Shown piece after piece: positions 15,106-24,370 of a stretch of DNA of 60,219 bases. A program made the translations under genes and the position numbers. Positions within the stretch are counted from its first letter, which is position 1. Each line of letters starts with the position of its first letter. The stretch lies in the NCBI GenBank assembly GCA_002490705.1, contig DKUO01000059.1:1-60219 (forward strand), written 5' to 3'. The stretch is from Lachnospiraceae bacterium UBA7202 (GTDB lineage Bacteria > Bacillota > Clostridia > Lachnospirales > Lachnospiraceae). The notes beneath the pieces are model-generated. The model made no database searches, was not told the origin of the DNA, and saw only the letters and a list, made by a program, of their open reading frames with translations.

Positions 15106-15732
15106 TTACAGCCTCACATCAAAAGGCAGATAGCCTTCCGGCAATTTTTCTGCATCCGCCACATCCTTTGCCGCCGCCTCAGCCGCAACAGCGGCCTCTT
15201 GGGCCGACATTTCCGCGTTTCCGGCCTGTTCCACGTTTTCGGCCAGCTCCGCATTTTCCGGCAACGCCTCTTCCAGTTCTTCGGTCACCTCTTCTGTCAC
15301 TTCCTCGACAACTTCCTCGAGCTCTTCCATGATCTCCTCGAGTTCGCCGCCGTCTTCCGTGCCGAGCGCTTCCTCGACCAATTCTTCCAGTCTCTCCTCC
15401 GGCGTCTTCGGTTCCATCTTGTCGACCGCCTCCGCGATCTTCTCTCCCTTTTCCGTAGACTCATCCAGAATATGGAACATCTGCTCCTGATTATAAGCGG
15501 CTTTCACCGCCGCGATCTGATCCTCGTAGGACTGAAACATTTTCAGCTTCTCAGCGATCTCTTCCACGCTCCCACAGGTAACGTTCTTCAAATTCTCCTT
15601 CTGCTTTTCAAAAAACTCCACCTGCTTTTGGGTTTCCTCCTGCCGCTCCAGTCTGTTCTGTGTGCTCTTCAGCATACCCGCAGAATTCATTCTCCGCAAA
15701 ATACCGCTTGTCTGATCCCATGATATATTCAT
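15106..15732 (-). CDS. Glu/Ala-rich coiled-coil protein, unknown
   Basis: A 208-residue protein. The N-terminus (MNISWDQTSGILRRMNSAGMLK) and the following helix with many Lys/Gln resemble phage-head or spore-associated helical proteins, but no family is recognised. From about residue 110 it is an acidic low-complexity region (EELVEEALGTEDGGELEEIMEELEE...) followed by an Ala-rich stretch, and it ends LPEGYLPFDVRL. It has no signal or membrane segment. It is monocistronic, with its own terminator downstream. Confidence 0.5.
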   Translation of the reverse strand: MNISWDQTSGILRRMNSAGMLKSTQNRLERQEETQKQVEFFEKQKENLKNVTCGSVEEIAEKLKMFQSYEDQIAAVKAAYNQEQMFHILDESTEKGEKIAEAVDKMEPKTPEERLEELVEEALGTEDGGELEEIMEELEEVVEEVTEEVTEELEEALPENAELAENVEQAGNAEMSAQEAAVAAEAAAKDVADAEKLPEGYLPFDVRL

Positions 15733-15887
15733 AAATGATAACCGCCCTTCCCTCTTGCTATCCTTTATTTCGGTAAGGAAACAGGAATTCTGTAGCTTCT
15801 ATGTGGTAAATGGACAGATTTTTGTCCTGAAAAGAAATATATATGATATAATAAGCACAGAAAAAAGCATGATAAGGGAGATTACCT

Positions 15888-16418
15888 ATGGATGACAGAC
15901 GTCCGAACTGGATCAACAACTATTTACTGGCCGATGAATATGTGCTCTGGAACGGCAGACCGGGAAACGGATACCTTTGCAACAAATATGACATTTTTAT
16001 GATTCCGTTTAGTATTATGTGGTGCGGTGGTGTCATTTTCTGGGAAATTGACGTACTGAAAGCATCTGCCCCGCTTATATTCAGGCTGTGGGGCATTCCG
16101 TTTGTCTGCGTGGGACTGTATATGGTGTTCGGCCGGTTTATCATGAAGTCGTACCTGAGAAAAGAAACGGTTTATGTCATTACCAACAAAAGAATCCTTT
16201 CTTTTATAAAAGATCAGGTCAAGACGATAGATTATCATATATGCCCGTCAAGAACCATTACACGGCATTCGGACGGTTCCGGCAGCATTTGCTTTTCTTC
16301 ATCGACACAGCTGTCCTACATGTTCAACATGTTCGGACGCCCCTCGAATCAGGATTCCTTTGAGCTGGACAATATCCCCGATGTTGACCGTGTTCTTCAA
16401 ATACTCTCAACTTCATAA
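15888..16418 (+). CDS. Membrane protein with bacterial PH domain
   Basis: A 176-residue protein. The N-terminal DEYVLWNGRPGNG segment is typical of bacterial PH (bPH2/YdbS-like) proteins. Two hydrophobic helices follow (about residues 40-56 and 64-80), then the PH-like strand ETVYVITNKRILSFIKDQVKTID. It is membrane-anchored with the PH part in the cytoplasm; ligands of this family are not known. GGGAGA precedes the start. A TATAAT-like element lies upstream at about 15846. It may share a transcript with the methyltransferase. Confidence 0.7.
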   Translation: MDDRRPNWINNYLLADEYVLWNGRPGNGYLCNKYDIFMIPFSIMWCGGVIFWEIDVLKASAPLIFRLWGIPFVCVGLYMVFGRFIMKSYLRKETVYVITNKRILSFIKDQVKTIDYHICPSRTITRHSDGSGSICFSSSTQLSYMFNMFGRPSNQDSFELDNIPDVDRVLQILSTS

Positions 16419-16459
16419 CCGGCAAAATGCAATCTGACAAATACAAGGAGGAGACAGAC

Positions 16460-17059
16460 ATGTTTTGGGATCAGGTATCTGGATTATACGATCTGTTTGA
16501 AACCATATACAATCGAAAGGTCTATCAGGGGCTCGGCGAAAAAATCGCCGAACAAATCAAACCGGACGATCTGGTACTGGAATGCGCCTGCGGCACAGGC
16601 GCGATCAGCCGGTCTATTGCCCCCAAATGCAGGCAGTTAATTGCCACCGATTTTTCTGTGGGAATGCTGCGGCAGACGAGAAAAAACTGCCAAAATTATA
16701 ACAATGTAAAAATAAAACGCGCTGATATGACGCATTTAAAATGCCGCGACAACCGATTTGACGTGGTAGTCGCCGGAAACGTGATCCATTTATTGGAGGA
16801 TCCCCACGCCGCAGTCAAAGAACTGGAACGGGTGTGCAAACCGGGCGGGAAACTCATCATTCCCACATACATCAACGCCTCCAGAGGAGTTAACCAGCTG
16901 GCGGTACAGCTGCTTGCCTTTGCGGGAGCAAACTTTAAACGGCAGTTCGATATGGATTCCTATCAAAAGTTTTTTGCGGATGCAGGCTATGAGGACGTTA
17001 CCTATGACATCGTTTCCGGCAGAATGCCCTGCGCCGTAGCAATCATTATTAAAAAATAA
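16460..17059 (+). CDS. Class I SAM-dependent methyltransferase
   Basis: A 199-residue enzyme. SAM-binding motif I is LECACGTGAISR, followed by the acidic strand end IATDFSVGMLRQ, motif II DVVVAGNVIHLLEDP and the post-motif segment CKPGGKLIIP. The overall layout is UbiE/menaquinone-type or small-molecule type; the substrate cannot be told. The start at 16460 is preferred over 16427 because AAGGAGGAG lies between the two, 8 bases before the ATG. Downstream is the rubredoxin-GltB gene, 25 bases away with its own ribosome site. Confidence 0.82.
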   Translation: MFWDQVSGLYDLFETIYNRKVYQGLGEKIAEQIKPDDLVLECACGTGAISRSIAPKCRQLIATDFSVGMLRQTRKNCQNYNNVKIKRADMTHLKCRDNRFDVVVAGNVIHLLEDPHAAVKELERVCKPGGKLIIPTYINASRGVNQLAVQLLAFAGANFKRQFDMDSYQKFFADAGYEDVTYDIVSGRMPCAVAIIIKK

Positions 17060-17084
17060 AAATATCATAAAGGAGGTCTTACCT

Positions 17085-18500
17085 ATGGTCTACAAATGCA
17101 GTATCTGCGGGTATGAATACGACGAGGAAAAGGAGGGAAAGCCTTTTTCAGAATTGACGGAATGCCCGATCTGTAAACAGCCGCCTGAGAAGTTTAAAGC
17201 GTTGGAAGCAGAGCCTTCCGTTGCCGCCTGCGAAGGCCCAAAAAGCCAATGCGCTTCTGCCAAAAGCGGCGATTTGGATTTAAGCTATCCGAAGGAAACC
17301 CGAAAGACGGACAGCGACTACCGCTATATGAACGAAATCCATGAAATGGCCGTCTCCGGGAAATCGGCCATCGAGGCAATGGGCACCCGGATGAGCATGC
17401 CGAACTGGGACGATGTACTGATACTGGGAGCCCAGTTAAATCCCATGCCTTTGGACGAACACGCCGACGTGTCCCTAAAGACCGTAATCGGCAAACACGC
17501 GAAAAAACCCATGACGCTCGCTATGCCGGTCTATATTTCCCATATGTCCTTCGGCGCGCTGTCAAAAGAGACAAAAATCGCCATGGCAAGGGGAAGCGCC
17601 GCTGTGGAAACGGCCATGTGCAGCGGAGAAGGCGGCGTTCTCCCGGAAGAGAAAGCGGCTGCCTGCAAATACATATTTGAATATGTCCCCAATATGTACA
17701 GCGTCACCACTGAAAATCTGAAAACTTCCGACGCCATTGAGATTAAGATCGGACAGGGAACGAAACCGGGTATGGGCGGCCATCTTCCGGGCAGCAAGGT
17801 AACCCCGGAAATCGCAAAGATCCGTGAAAAACCGCTTGGGCAGGATGTTATCAGCCCCTCGAAATTTTCCCAGATTAACAGCGCTGACGACTTAAAGGGA
17901 ATGGTATCCAATCTGCGTACCTTAAGCGACGGCAGACCCATCGGCATTAAAATTGCCGCGGGACGGATTGAAAAAGATCTAGAATTTTGTGTCTATGCAG
18001 AACCTGATTTTATCACCATAGACGGCCGGGGCGGCGCAACAGGAGCGTCTCCTTCCATTATCAGGGACTCCACCAGCGTACCCACGATCTATGCCCTCTA
18101 CCGGGCCAGAAAATATCTGGATTCCGTGGGCTCCGACATTGATCTTGTCATTACGGGCGGGCTTCGGGTATCCTCCGATTTCGCGAAAGCGATCGCCATG
18201 GGCGCAGACGCTGTAGCAGTTGCCTCAGCCGCCATGGTAGCGGCTGCCTGCCAGCAATACCGAATCTGCGGCAGCGGCATGTGTCCTGTGGGCGTGGCTA
18301 CGCAGGACGAAAATCTGCGTAAGAGATTACAGATCGATGCCGCCGCAAAACGGGTAGAAAACTATCTGCGGTGCTCCGCAGAGGAGTTGAAAACCTTTGC
18401 CCGCATCACCGGCCATGAGGATATCCATGATTTGTCCGTAGCTGATCTGTGTACGATCAGCCGGGAGATTTCGGAATACACCAATATCCCCCACGCATAA
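17085..18500 (+). CDS. Rubredoxin-fused FMN glutamate synthase domain protein
   Basis: Residues 1-45 are a rubredoxin-like iron domain (CSICGYEYDEEKEG and CPICKQPPEKF). Residues 80-460 or so are the FMN/iron-sulfur synthase domain of glutamate synthase large subunit (GltB-like), with MPVYISHMSFGALSKE, KPGMGGHLPGSKVT, DGRGGATGASP, the FMN-binding ITGGLRVSSDFAKAIAMGADAV and the Cys-rich RICGSGMCPVGVATQ (3Fe-4S region). No glutaminase domain is present, so ammonia must come from elsewhere, or the enzyme is a related oxidoreductase. Such short fused forms occur in anaerobes, where the rubredoxin probably supplies electrons. The ribosome site is AAGGAGG. Confidence 0.85.
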   Translation: MVYKCSICGYEYDEEKEGKPFSELTECPICKQPPEKFKALEAEPSVAACEGPKSQCASAKSGDLDLSYPKETRKTDSDYRYMNEIHEMAVSGKSAIEAMGTRMSMPNWDDVLILGAQLNPMPLDEHADVSLKTVIGKHAKKPMTLAMPVYISHMSFGALSKETKIAMARGSAAVETAMCSGEGGVLPEEKAAACKYIFEYVPNMYSVTTENLKTSDAIEIKIGQGTKPGMGGHLPGSKVTPEIAKIREKPLGQDVISPSKFSQINSADDLKGMVSNLRTLSDGRPIGIKIAAGRIEKDLEFCVYAEPDFITIDGRGGATGASPSIIRDSTSVPTIYALYRARKYLDSVGSDIDLVITGGLRVSSDFAKAIAMGADAVAVASAAMVAAACQQYRICGSGMCPVGVATQDENLRKRLQIDAAAKRVENYLRCSAEELKTFARITGHEDIHDLSVADLCTISREISEYTNIPHA

Positions 18501-18512
18501 TATATGTTTTCT

Positions 18513-19631
18513 TTAGATCGTTACCAATTCATACTGGTCTGTTCCAAGACCAATCTTCACCGCATGGGCAATGCAGGATTTCCACTCCGTATCGGGATGG
18601 GTCATGAAAAAGTGGTCATGACCCTCCTCATTGCCATGCTTGTGGAGATTCTCCTCCAGCACACTTCCCTCCACCGGCGCCATCTTATTACAAAGATCAG
18701 CGCAGGCCTGATCTAAAGCCACCGGATCGAAGGACGCCAGCATACCCACATTGGGTATGATCGGAATATCATTCTCCGCATGACAGTCACAGTTGGGAGA
18801 TACGTCGCAGATCAGAGACACATGGAAGCAGGGTTTATCCTTGCAGACAGCCCATGCGTACTCTGCCATTTTATAATTTAACATGGCAATGGAATCCTCG
18901 AAGCTGGCCGCGATGGCATCCTTCGGACACACAGCAAGACATCGGCCGCAGCCCACACATTTGTCATGATCAATATGTGCCTTGCCGTTCTCTATGATCG
19001 GCGCGCCGTGGGCACAGATTCTGTCGCAGGCGCCGCAGCCCACGCACAGAGACTGATCCACCTCCGGTTTCCCATCGCAGTGCTGTTCCATCTTGCCCGC
19101 TCTGGAACCGCATCCCATACCGATATTTTTGAGAGCGCCGCCGAAGCCTGCCATTTCATGACCCTTAAAATGTGTCAGGGAAATAAACACATCCGCGTCC
19201 ATAATCGCATGGCCGATCTTGGCCTCTTTCACATATTCCCCGTCTATCGGCACCAGCGTCTCGTCCGTTCCCTTCAAGCCGTCTCCGATGATCACATGGC
19301 AGCCTGTCTGATAGGGCGAGAATCCGTTTACATAGGCCGTCTCCAAATGATCCAGTGCATTCTTGCGGCTTCCCACATAGAGGGTATTGCAGTCCGTCAG
19401 ATAAGGCCTGCCGCCCAGCTCTTTCACGTAATCCGCCACAACTCTCGCATAATTCGGACGAAGGAACGCCAGATTCCCGTACTCGCCGAAATGAATTTTA
19501 ATCGCCGTATACTTATCTTTAAAATCAATGTTCTTAAAACCTGCCGTTTTCATCAGCCGGTGAAGCTTCTGCAATAAATTCTCATGCTCCGTGGCCTTAA
19601 ACGATGTAAAATATACTTTTGCCTGCTCCAT
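18513..19631 (-). CDS. DUF362 protein with two 4Fe-4S clusters
   Basis: A 372-residue protein. The DUF362 domain (IKIHFGEYGNLAFLRP...LTHFKGHEMAGFGGALKNIGMGC) is followed by two classic ferredoxin motifs, CVGCGACDRICAHG and CVGCGRCLAVCPKD. It is a putative redox protein of anaerobes whose substrate is not known. The start at 19631 is chosen because AGGAAGG lies 8 bases upstream; the frame from 19652 starts with those very bases. It is 21 bases from the HD-domain gene upstream, so the two form an operon. Confidence 0.85.
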   Translation of the reverse strand: MEQAKVYFTSFKATEHENLLQKLHRLMKTAGFKNIDFKDKYTAIKIHFGEYGNLAFLRPNYARVVADYVKELGGRPYLTDCNTLYVGSRKNALDHLETAYVNGFSPYQTGCHVIIGDGLKGTDETLVPIDGEYVKEAKIGHAIMDADVFISLTHFKGHEMAGFGGALKNIGMGCGSRAGKMEQHCDGKPEVDQSLCVGCGACDRICAHGAPIIENGKAHIDHDKCVGCGRCLAVCPKDAIAASFEDSIAMLNYKMAEYAWAVCKDKPCFHVSLICDVSPNCDCHAENDIPIIPNVGMLASFDPVALDQACADLCNKMAPVEGSVLEENLHKHGNEEGHDHFFMTHPDTEWKSCIAHAVKIGLGTDQYELVTI

Positions 19632-19652
19632 GTCCTGATCCCTTCCTTTCAA

Positions 19653-20924
19653 TTAGTCGAATTGCTTAAACCGCTCGATCATGATCGCATACTGTTCCTT
19701 AATTTTCAGGTAAAGCCCGATGGTATTCTCCTTCTCCTTCTCAAACTCCGCGATGATCGTGTCATAATTTTTTTCAAGCGTTGTCACCACATTGCGGTTA
19801 ATTTTCCCATTGTCCGCATCGGAATTCATAATGTCCAAAATTTTCTCCTTACTGAAAGCCTCCTTATAGCTGCGTTTTCCGTAAAGAGCGCTCAAAATAT
19901 CCGCCACCGCAATGATCTGCTGGGGCAGGGTAAGATCAGCCGCCGACAGGCCCTTGTGATAGCCGGTGCCGTCCAGCTTCTCATGGTGCCGCACCGCAAT
20001 CTGTAGCACCGCGTCGTCCACAACACCCTCCAAAATCATTTCCGTAATGCGCACATGCGCTTTCATGACCTTCATCTCGTCGTCGGAGAGCCGCCCCGTA
20101 GATTCTAGAATATGTAAGGGGATCGCAATCTTGCCCAGATCATGGAGCAGCGCGCCGTAATGCAGATCCCGCAGATCCTTTCCAGAAAGCCTCGCAAGCC
20201 GCCCCAGCTTCTCCGCGAAATTTACCGTCGCCAGCGTATGAATCACCGTATGTTCGCTTCTGAAATCAATGGTATAGACCAGCATTTCCAGAAAACCCTT
20301 TTTATACTGTTCGGAAAAAGCCCGCTTTGCCAATAAAACGTCCAGCTCTTCCTGATATTTTCCGTTTATCAGATTCTCCGTGATGCCATAGCACTTCTCC
20401 GCCTTCTGGAACAGATCCAGTGCCGCACCAGAGTATTTAACGTCACGATACTTTGCAAAATAATCCGGCTCCAGTTTCTCATCCTTCAAATGCAAAACGG
20501 TGTCCATCTTATCCGCCAGGTTCAAAAGCTCCGTCACATGCAGGTAGCGGCTCTGTATCATGCCGTAGCGGTTATAATCCAGATGATGGTAAAGCACGAT
20601 CTCCGCTCTGTCTCCGATGGGGGAAAGATATTTTAAAAAGAGAAACCCGTAAATCGAGTGGGGCCAGAGATTCTTCGTCTCAAAATCCGACACGTTCTTT
20701 ACATTATCCTCTTTATAGAGGCCGATATCGTGCAGAATCCCCAGCATGGTATAATCCACAAGCTCCTGCTCCGTATAGTTCTGTTCGGTGTAGGTATTCT
20801 CATACTCCATCATTTTATACAAGATATAGCCTGTGATTTCACCGTGATGCATGATCTTATTATTGATAATGCCGAGTGTTTTTCTGATAATTTCGTTGAC
20901 GTCCTTGCTGCTGATAACGCTCAT
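19653..20924 (-). CDS. Tandem HD-domain phosphohydrolase (HD-GYP-like variant)
   Basis: A 423-residue protein with two HD-type halves. The N-terminal one has LGILHDIGLYKED and a later LYHHLDYNRYG. The C-terminal one has GALLHDLGKIAIPLHIL, then HHEKLDGTGYHKGL and VADILSALYGKRSYKEA. The second half is laid out as HD-GYP, but the GYP triplet is GYH. HD-GYP proteins degrade cyclic di-GMP; with the altered triplet the activity is uncertain. It has no membrane segment. A GAAGGGG site precedes the start, and the DUF362 gene follows in the same operon. Confidence 0.78.
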   Translation of the reverse strand: MSVISSKDVNEIIRKTLGIINNKIMHHGEITGYILYKMMEYENTYTEQNYTEQELVDYTMLGILHDIGLYKEDNVKNVSDFETKNLWPHSIYGFLFLKYLSPIGDRAEIVLYHHLDYNRYGMIQSRYLHVTELLNLADKMDTVLHLKDEKLEPDYFAKYRDVKYSGAALDLFQKAEKCYGITENLINGKYQEELDVLLAKRAFSEQYKKGFLEMLVYTIDFRSEHTVIHTLATVNFAEKLGRLARLSGKDLRDLHYGALLHDLGKIAIPLHILESTGRLSDDEMKVMKAHVRITEMILEGVVDDAVLQIAVRHHEKLDGTGYHKGLSAADLTLPQQIIAVADILSALYGKRSYKEAFSKEKILDIMNSDADNGKINRNVVTTLEKNYDTIIAEFEKEKENTIGLYLKIKEQYAIMIERFKQFD

Positions 20925-21017
20925 TTTTCTTTACCCCTTCATATGTATATGGGTATTCTAACACTAATTTACGATTTTGTCCTCATTTTTTTCATCCTCC
21001 CATCCTTTTTTCTCCAT

Positions 21018-21046
21018 TTGCCAAACATACGTTCTTATGCTATAAT
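21018..21046 (+). promoter_or_regulatory. LexA-type box inside the promoter of the polymerase operon
   Basis: TTGCCA (21018-21023), a 17-base spacer and TATAAT (21041-21046) form a near-consensus promoter. AAACATACGTTC (21023-21034) differs by one base from a GAAC-N4-GTTC Gram-positive LexA box and occupies the spacer, where bound LexA would block RNA polymerase. This fits the damage-tolerance genes downstream. Confidence 0.7.
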
Positions 21047-21122
21047 CAAAATAAAACAACGCAGAATCGAGCACTGGGAGCCGGAACCCACAAGTCCGTA
21101 AATCGAGGGAAAGGAGACCGCC

Positions 21123-22385
21123 ATGGACCGCACCTATCTCTGCATAGACCTAAAATCTTTTTACGCCTCAGTGGAATGTGTTGCCAGAGGGCTTGACCCC
21201 ATGACCACCAATCTTGTAGTGGCGGACCCCTCGCGGACGGAGAAAACCATCTGTCTGGCAATCACTCCCGCCATGAAAGCCCTCGGGATTAAAAACCGCT
21301 GCCGCATCTTTGAGATTCCGAAAGCAGTGGACTACATCACAGCACCGCCCCGTATGCAGAAATATGTGGATATCTCCGCAGATATCTACAGCATCTATCT
21401 GAAATATATTGCAAAAGAGGATATCCATGTGTACTCTATTGATGAAGTTTTCATGGATGTGACAGACTACCTCACCCTCTACCGGCTCTCCGCCAGAGAG
21501 CTCGGCTTTCGGATCATGCAGGATATTTATGAACAGACCGGCATCCGCTCCTCCTGCGGCGTCGGCTCCAATCTCTATCTGGCAAAAGTAGCTCTGGATA
21601 TCACCGCCAAGCACGCCGACGATTTCATCGGCGAACTCACCGAGGAGAGTTACCGGGAAACCCTCTGGGCACACAAGCCGCTTACGGATTTCTGGCGCGT
21701 GGGAGCCGGCATTGCCAAACGCCTCGACACTTTCGGTATCCGCACCATGGGAGACATTGCGGCCGCAGACGAGAACCTTCTATACCATCTTTTCGGCGTG
21801 GACGCGGAGCTTCTGATCGACCACGCCTGGGGCCGGGAGCCGGTTACGATCCGGGATATCAAAACCTACAAGCCCCGCACCAACTGTCTCACCAGCGGCC
21901 AGGTATTAGGCTGTGACTATCCCTACGACAAGGGGCTTCTGATCGTCAAGGAAATGATGGACCTGCTCTGTCTCGATCTGGTGGAAAAGGATCTGGTCAC
22001 CCGCTCCATCACGCTTCACATTGGGTACACAGGGCGGCTGAATGTCCCCTCCGCCCACGGGACGGTCAATCTGGACACTGACACCAACGCGGACCGCATC
22101 ATCCTTCCTGCCGTGACAGCCCTCTACAAAGAGATCGTCAACCCGGAATGGTCCATCCACCGCGTCAACATTACCTGCAACCACGTGATGCCGGAAGCTT
22201 ACCATCAATATAATTTCTTTGTAGATGCGGAGGAGCTGCAGAAAAATCATGAAGTGCAAAAAGCCGTTATCAATATCAAAAACAAGTTCGGCAAAGACGC
22301 CATTTTAAAAGGAATGAATCTGGAGGAAGGCGCTACCACCAGAGAACGAAACCACCAGATCGGAGGACATAGGAGTGGCCAGTAA
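21123..22385 (+). CDS. Y-family (translesion) DNA polymerase
   Basis: A 420-residue polymerase of the DinB/UmuC family, close to the UvrX/YqjW type of Firmicutes. Catalytic acidic residues are visible in CIDLKSFYASVE and YSIDEVFMDVT. The helix-hairpin-helix region (GAGIAKRLDTFGIRTMGDIA) and the little-finger domain follow. It would copy past DNA lesions. The start follows GGAAAGGAG by 6 bases. The 3' end overlaps the YolD-like gene, the standard pairing for this family, and a LexA-type box covers the promoter. Confidence 0.93.
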   Translation: MDRTYLCIDLKSFYASVECVARGLDPMTTNLVVADPSRTEKTICLAITPAMKALGIKNRCRIFEIPKAVDYITAPPRMQKYVDISADIYSIYLKYIAKEDIHVYSIDEVFMDVTDYLTLYRLSARELGFRIMQDIYEQTGIRSSCGVGSNLYLAKVALDITAKHADDFIGELTEESYRETLWAHKPLTDFWRVGAGIAKRLDTFGIRTMGDIAAADENLLYHLFGVDAELLIDHAWGREPVTIRDIKTYKPRTNCLTSGQVLGCDYPYDKGLLIVKEMMDLLCLDLVEKDLVTRSITLHIGYTGRLNVPSAHGTVNLDTDTNADRIILPAVTALYKEIVNPEWSIHRVNITCNHVMPEAYHQYNFFVDAEELQKNHEVQKAVINIKNKFGKDAILKGMNLEEGATTRERNHQIGGHRSGQ

Positions 22386-22704
22386 ACCAAAAAGCAAAAT
22401 GCCCATAGAAGAAAGGGCCAAACAGTTCATGCCCTTTGCCGCGCTGCGCGGACTGCCCGACGCCCTCGCCGCAAAGGAGAAAGTGCTTGTCCCCAAAATA
22501 GAACTGTCTCCGGAAATGGCTGAGGAGCTTGACCGGCAAATGCACCTGATCGCCAAAGGGAAAATGGCCACCGTGGTCTATTTTAACAACGGGGAATATA
22601 TCAAAATAACAGGGCTGGTCGCGCGCATCGACGAGACCAGCCGTATCTTGCAGATCGTAAATACCAAGATTCCCTTTGCGGATATTTTGCAGGTGGAACT
22701 TTGA
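22375..22704 (+). CDS. YolD-like protein
   Basis: A 109-residue protein matching the YolD family (RAKQFMPFAALRGLPDAL...ITGLVARIDETSRILQI), which regularly accompanies Y-family polymerases. It starts with GTG, 8 bases after GGAGG, inside the end of the polymerase gene, so translation is coupled. The role may be to assist the polymerase; it is not established. Confidence 0.85.
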   Translation: MASKPKSKMPIEERAKQFMPFAALRGLPDALAAKEKVLVPKIELSPEMAEELDRQMHLIAKGKMATVVYFNNGEYIKITGLVARIDETSRILQIVNTKIPFADILQVEL

Positions 22705-22771
22705 AAGACACTTCCATCCCCGCAGGCTTCTCTCCTGCCTGCCGCCTCTTAGTTCGCCGCATCCCGGTTCC

Positions 22772-23644
22772 TCATTCCGCCTGCCGTTTCGCCACCACCA
22801 CAAGCCTGCCGTCCTCCTCATGGTAGGCGCAGGTGGACAGCATCAAAAAAGTATCGCCGTATGCCGCGGTGACACCTGTATCATAGAGAGCATTTTCCAT
22901 CACATTCTCGTAAAACTCCTGAAACGCTTCCTCCGTATCCGCCGTATAAAAATCATAATACCGAAAGCCTTCCTCGCCCTCTTTATACACGTGAGAAAGG
23001 AAGACTGCCATAATCTCATATTCGCGCTCTTCATAGAGAGAATCAAACTTAAGAACCGAGTGTTCTTGATAATACCCCTCGCTTCTGTATTCATCCAGAT
23101 CGCCGAACATAGTCCCGTCCTTCATGTTATGCCCATATATGATAAAACAGTCGCCAGGCGTATTCACATCGGCGATATCCTTAACAAACAGGCATCCGTG
23201 CCGGTTCTCCTCCCCATAAAAATCATGATGCAGATAATATTCGTTGCCTGCCTTCTGCATAACCGGATAATCAATCTCCGTCCCCGGAATGGAAAGCCAC
23301 CCGACCATATCTGCATTTTCCTCATGAAGCTTGGTATATTTCCCCAGTATCGCAGGCGTTTCCGGCTCCATTCCTTCCTCTGCCTGCGCCGTCTCTTCCA
23401 CGCTTTCTGTCTCTTCTCCGAAAGCGCTATCCTCCGTCTCTAACGCCGCCTCATCTCCCCTGTCATTTTCCTCTGCGCGCTCTCCTGCTTCCACAACGGC
23501 GCGAAGCGACTCCTGCTGCCTCTGATATTCCAAGGTAAGATGGTGTTCCCAGCCGATCCTGACCGTGCATGCTGTAAAAATTATGAGAAGTTCTATCCGG
23601 GTTCCCCGATATCTATTCTTTCTCTTCCGTTCTTTCCGTGCCAC
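22772..23644 (-). CDS. Class B sortase
   Basis: A 290-residue membrane-anchored transpeptidase. A short basic N-terminus (RKERKRKNRYRG) is followed by a single hydrophobic stretch and a Glu/Ala-rich linker. The sortase fold then begins with the conserved GWLSIPGTEIDYPVMQ. Catalytic residues are visible: His172 (IIYGHNM), Cys272 (LSTCAYH) and Arg280 (GRLVVV). Sortase B joins surface proteins to the wall or builds pili. No substrate with a sorting signal is seen in the window. It starts with GTG. Confidence 0.92.
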   Translation of the reverse strand: MARKERKRKNRYRGTRIELLIIFTACTVRIGWEHHLTLEYQRQQESLRAVVEAGERAEENDRGDEAALETEDSAFGEETESVEETAQAEEGMEPETPAILGKYTKLHEENADMVGWLSIPGTEIDYPVMQKAGNEYYLHHDFYGEENRHGCLFVKDIADVNTPGDCFIIYGHNMKDGTMFGDLDEYRSEGYYQEHSVLKFDSLYEEREYEIMAVFLSHVYKEGEEGFRYYDFYTADTEEAFQEFYENVMENALYDTGVTAAYGDTFLMLSTCAYHEEDGRLVVVAKRQAE

Positions 23645-23753
23645 ATCATTTCATCCCTTCTTTAAACTCAGATGACACTGCAATTATAGCACACTACAAG
23701 CCTGATCACAATGAGGCGTCCCGGCGGGAATGAAGGAGCGCTTTGCCCTGTCC

Positions 23754-24296
23754 TCATCTGCCGGCGCAGTTTTTCCTGTGTGCCTTTAGTTTTTTCATCG
23801 CCCAGTCATAATGACTTGACGTATTACTGACGAAGTAGGAGCCTAAGGTACTTCCACCCACCCACGAATAAACGCCTTTGGAAAACAGTTCTTCATTGGA
23901 AAAGGTTTCGGCCAATTTCATGACTTCGGCATGGGATTGCCTGAGCATATTTTTCGCCTCATCCAAGGATGTGTTTTGATGCTTGGACCAAAACACCTTA
24001 TTCAATTCGCCGTACGTCTTCCAATTATAGGGTCTCGGAAGAAACGGCTTCTCCTCACCGTTTTGGTTTGCCTGTATCCAGCTCAGCAAAAGCTGGTGCC
24101 ATTCATAAAGGTGGATTAATACATCTCTAAGATTTTTATCCCTTTTCCAGTGAGCCTCCTTCTTTTTCTCATCGCTTGAGAAATCAAACGGCGTTGCCAA
24201 CTCCTCCTCTGTCAATCCGTCAATAAGCGCGTTTAACTTCTCATAATTTTCAGATGCCGCGGTTAATAAATCCGTTTTTGTTGTCGGTCTACCCAT
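23754..24296 (-). CDS. ClbS/DfsB family four-helix protein
   Basis: A 180-residue protein of the ClbS/DfsB (DUF1706) family. It opens MGRPTTKTDLLTAASENYEKL and has the conserved DKNLRDVLIHLYEWHQLLLSWI and PYNWKTYGELN segments, plus a C-terminal WVGGSTLGSYFVSNTSSHYDWA. ClbS protects against colibactin and DfsB-like relatives have metal-linked enzymic roles; in most genomes the function is unknown. It lies 75 bases downstream of the WYL regulator on the same strand and may be its target. Confidence 0.85.
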   Translation of the reverse strand: MGRPTTKTDLLTAASENYEKLNALIDGLTEEELATPFDFSSDEKKKEAHWKRDKNLRDVLIHLYEWHQLLLSWIQANQNGEEKPFLPRPYNWKTYGELNKVFWSKHQNTSLDEAKNMLRQSHAEVMKLAETFSNEELFSKGVYSWVGGSTLGSYFVSNTSSHYDWAMKKLKAHRKNCAGR

Positions 24297-24370
24297 CGTC
24301 TTTTCCCTTTCTGTCGTGACTCATCTTTACTTCTGTTTTTATTTTACGCAAGATATATTGACACCTTATG

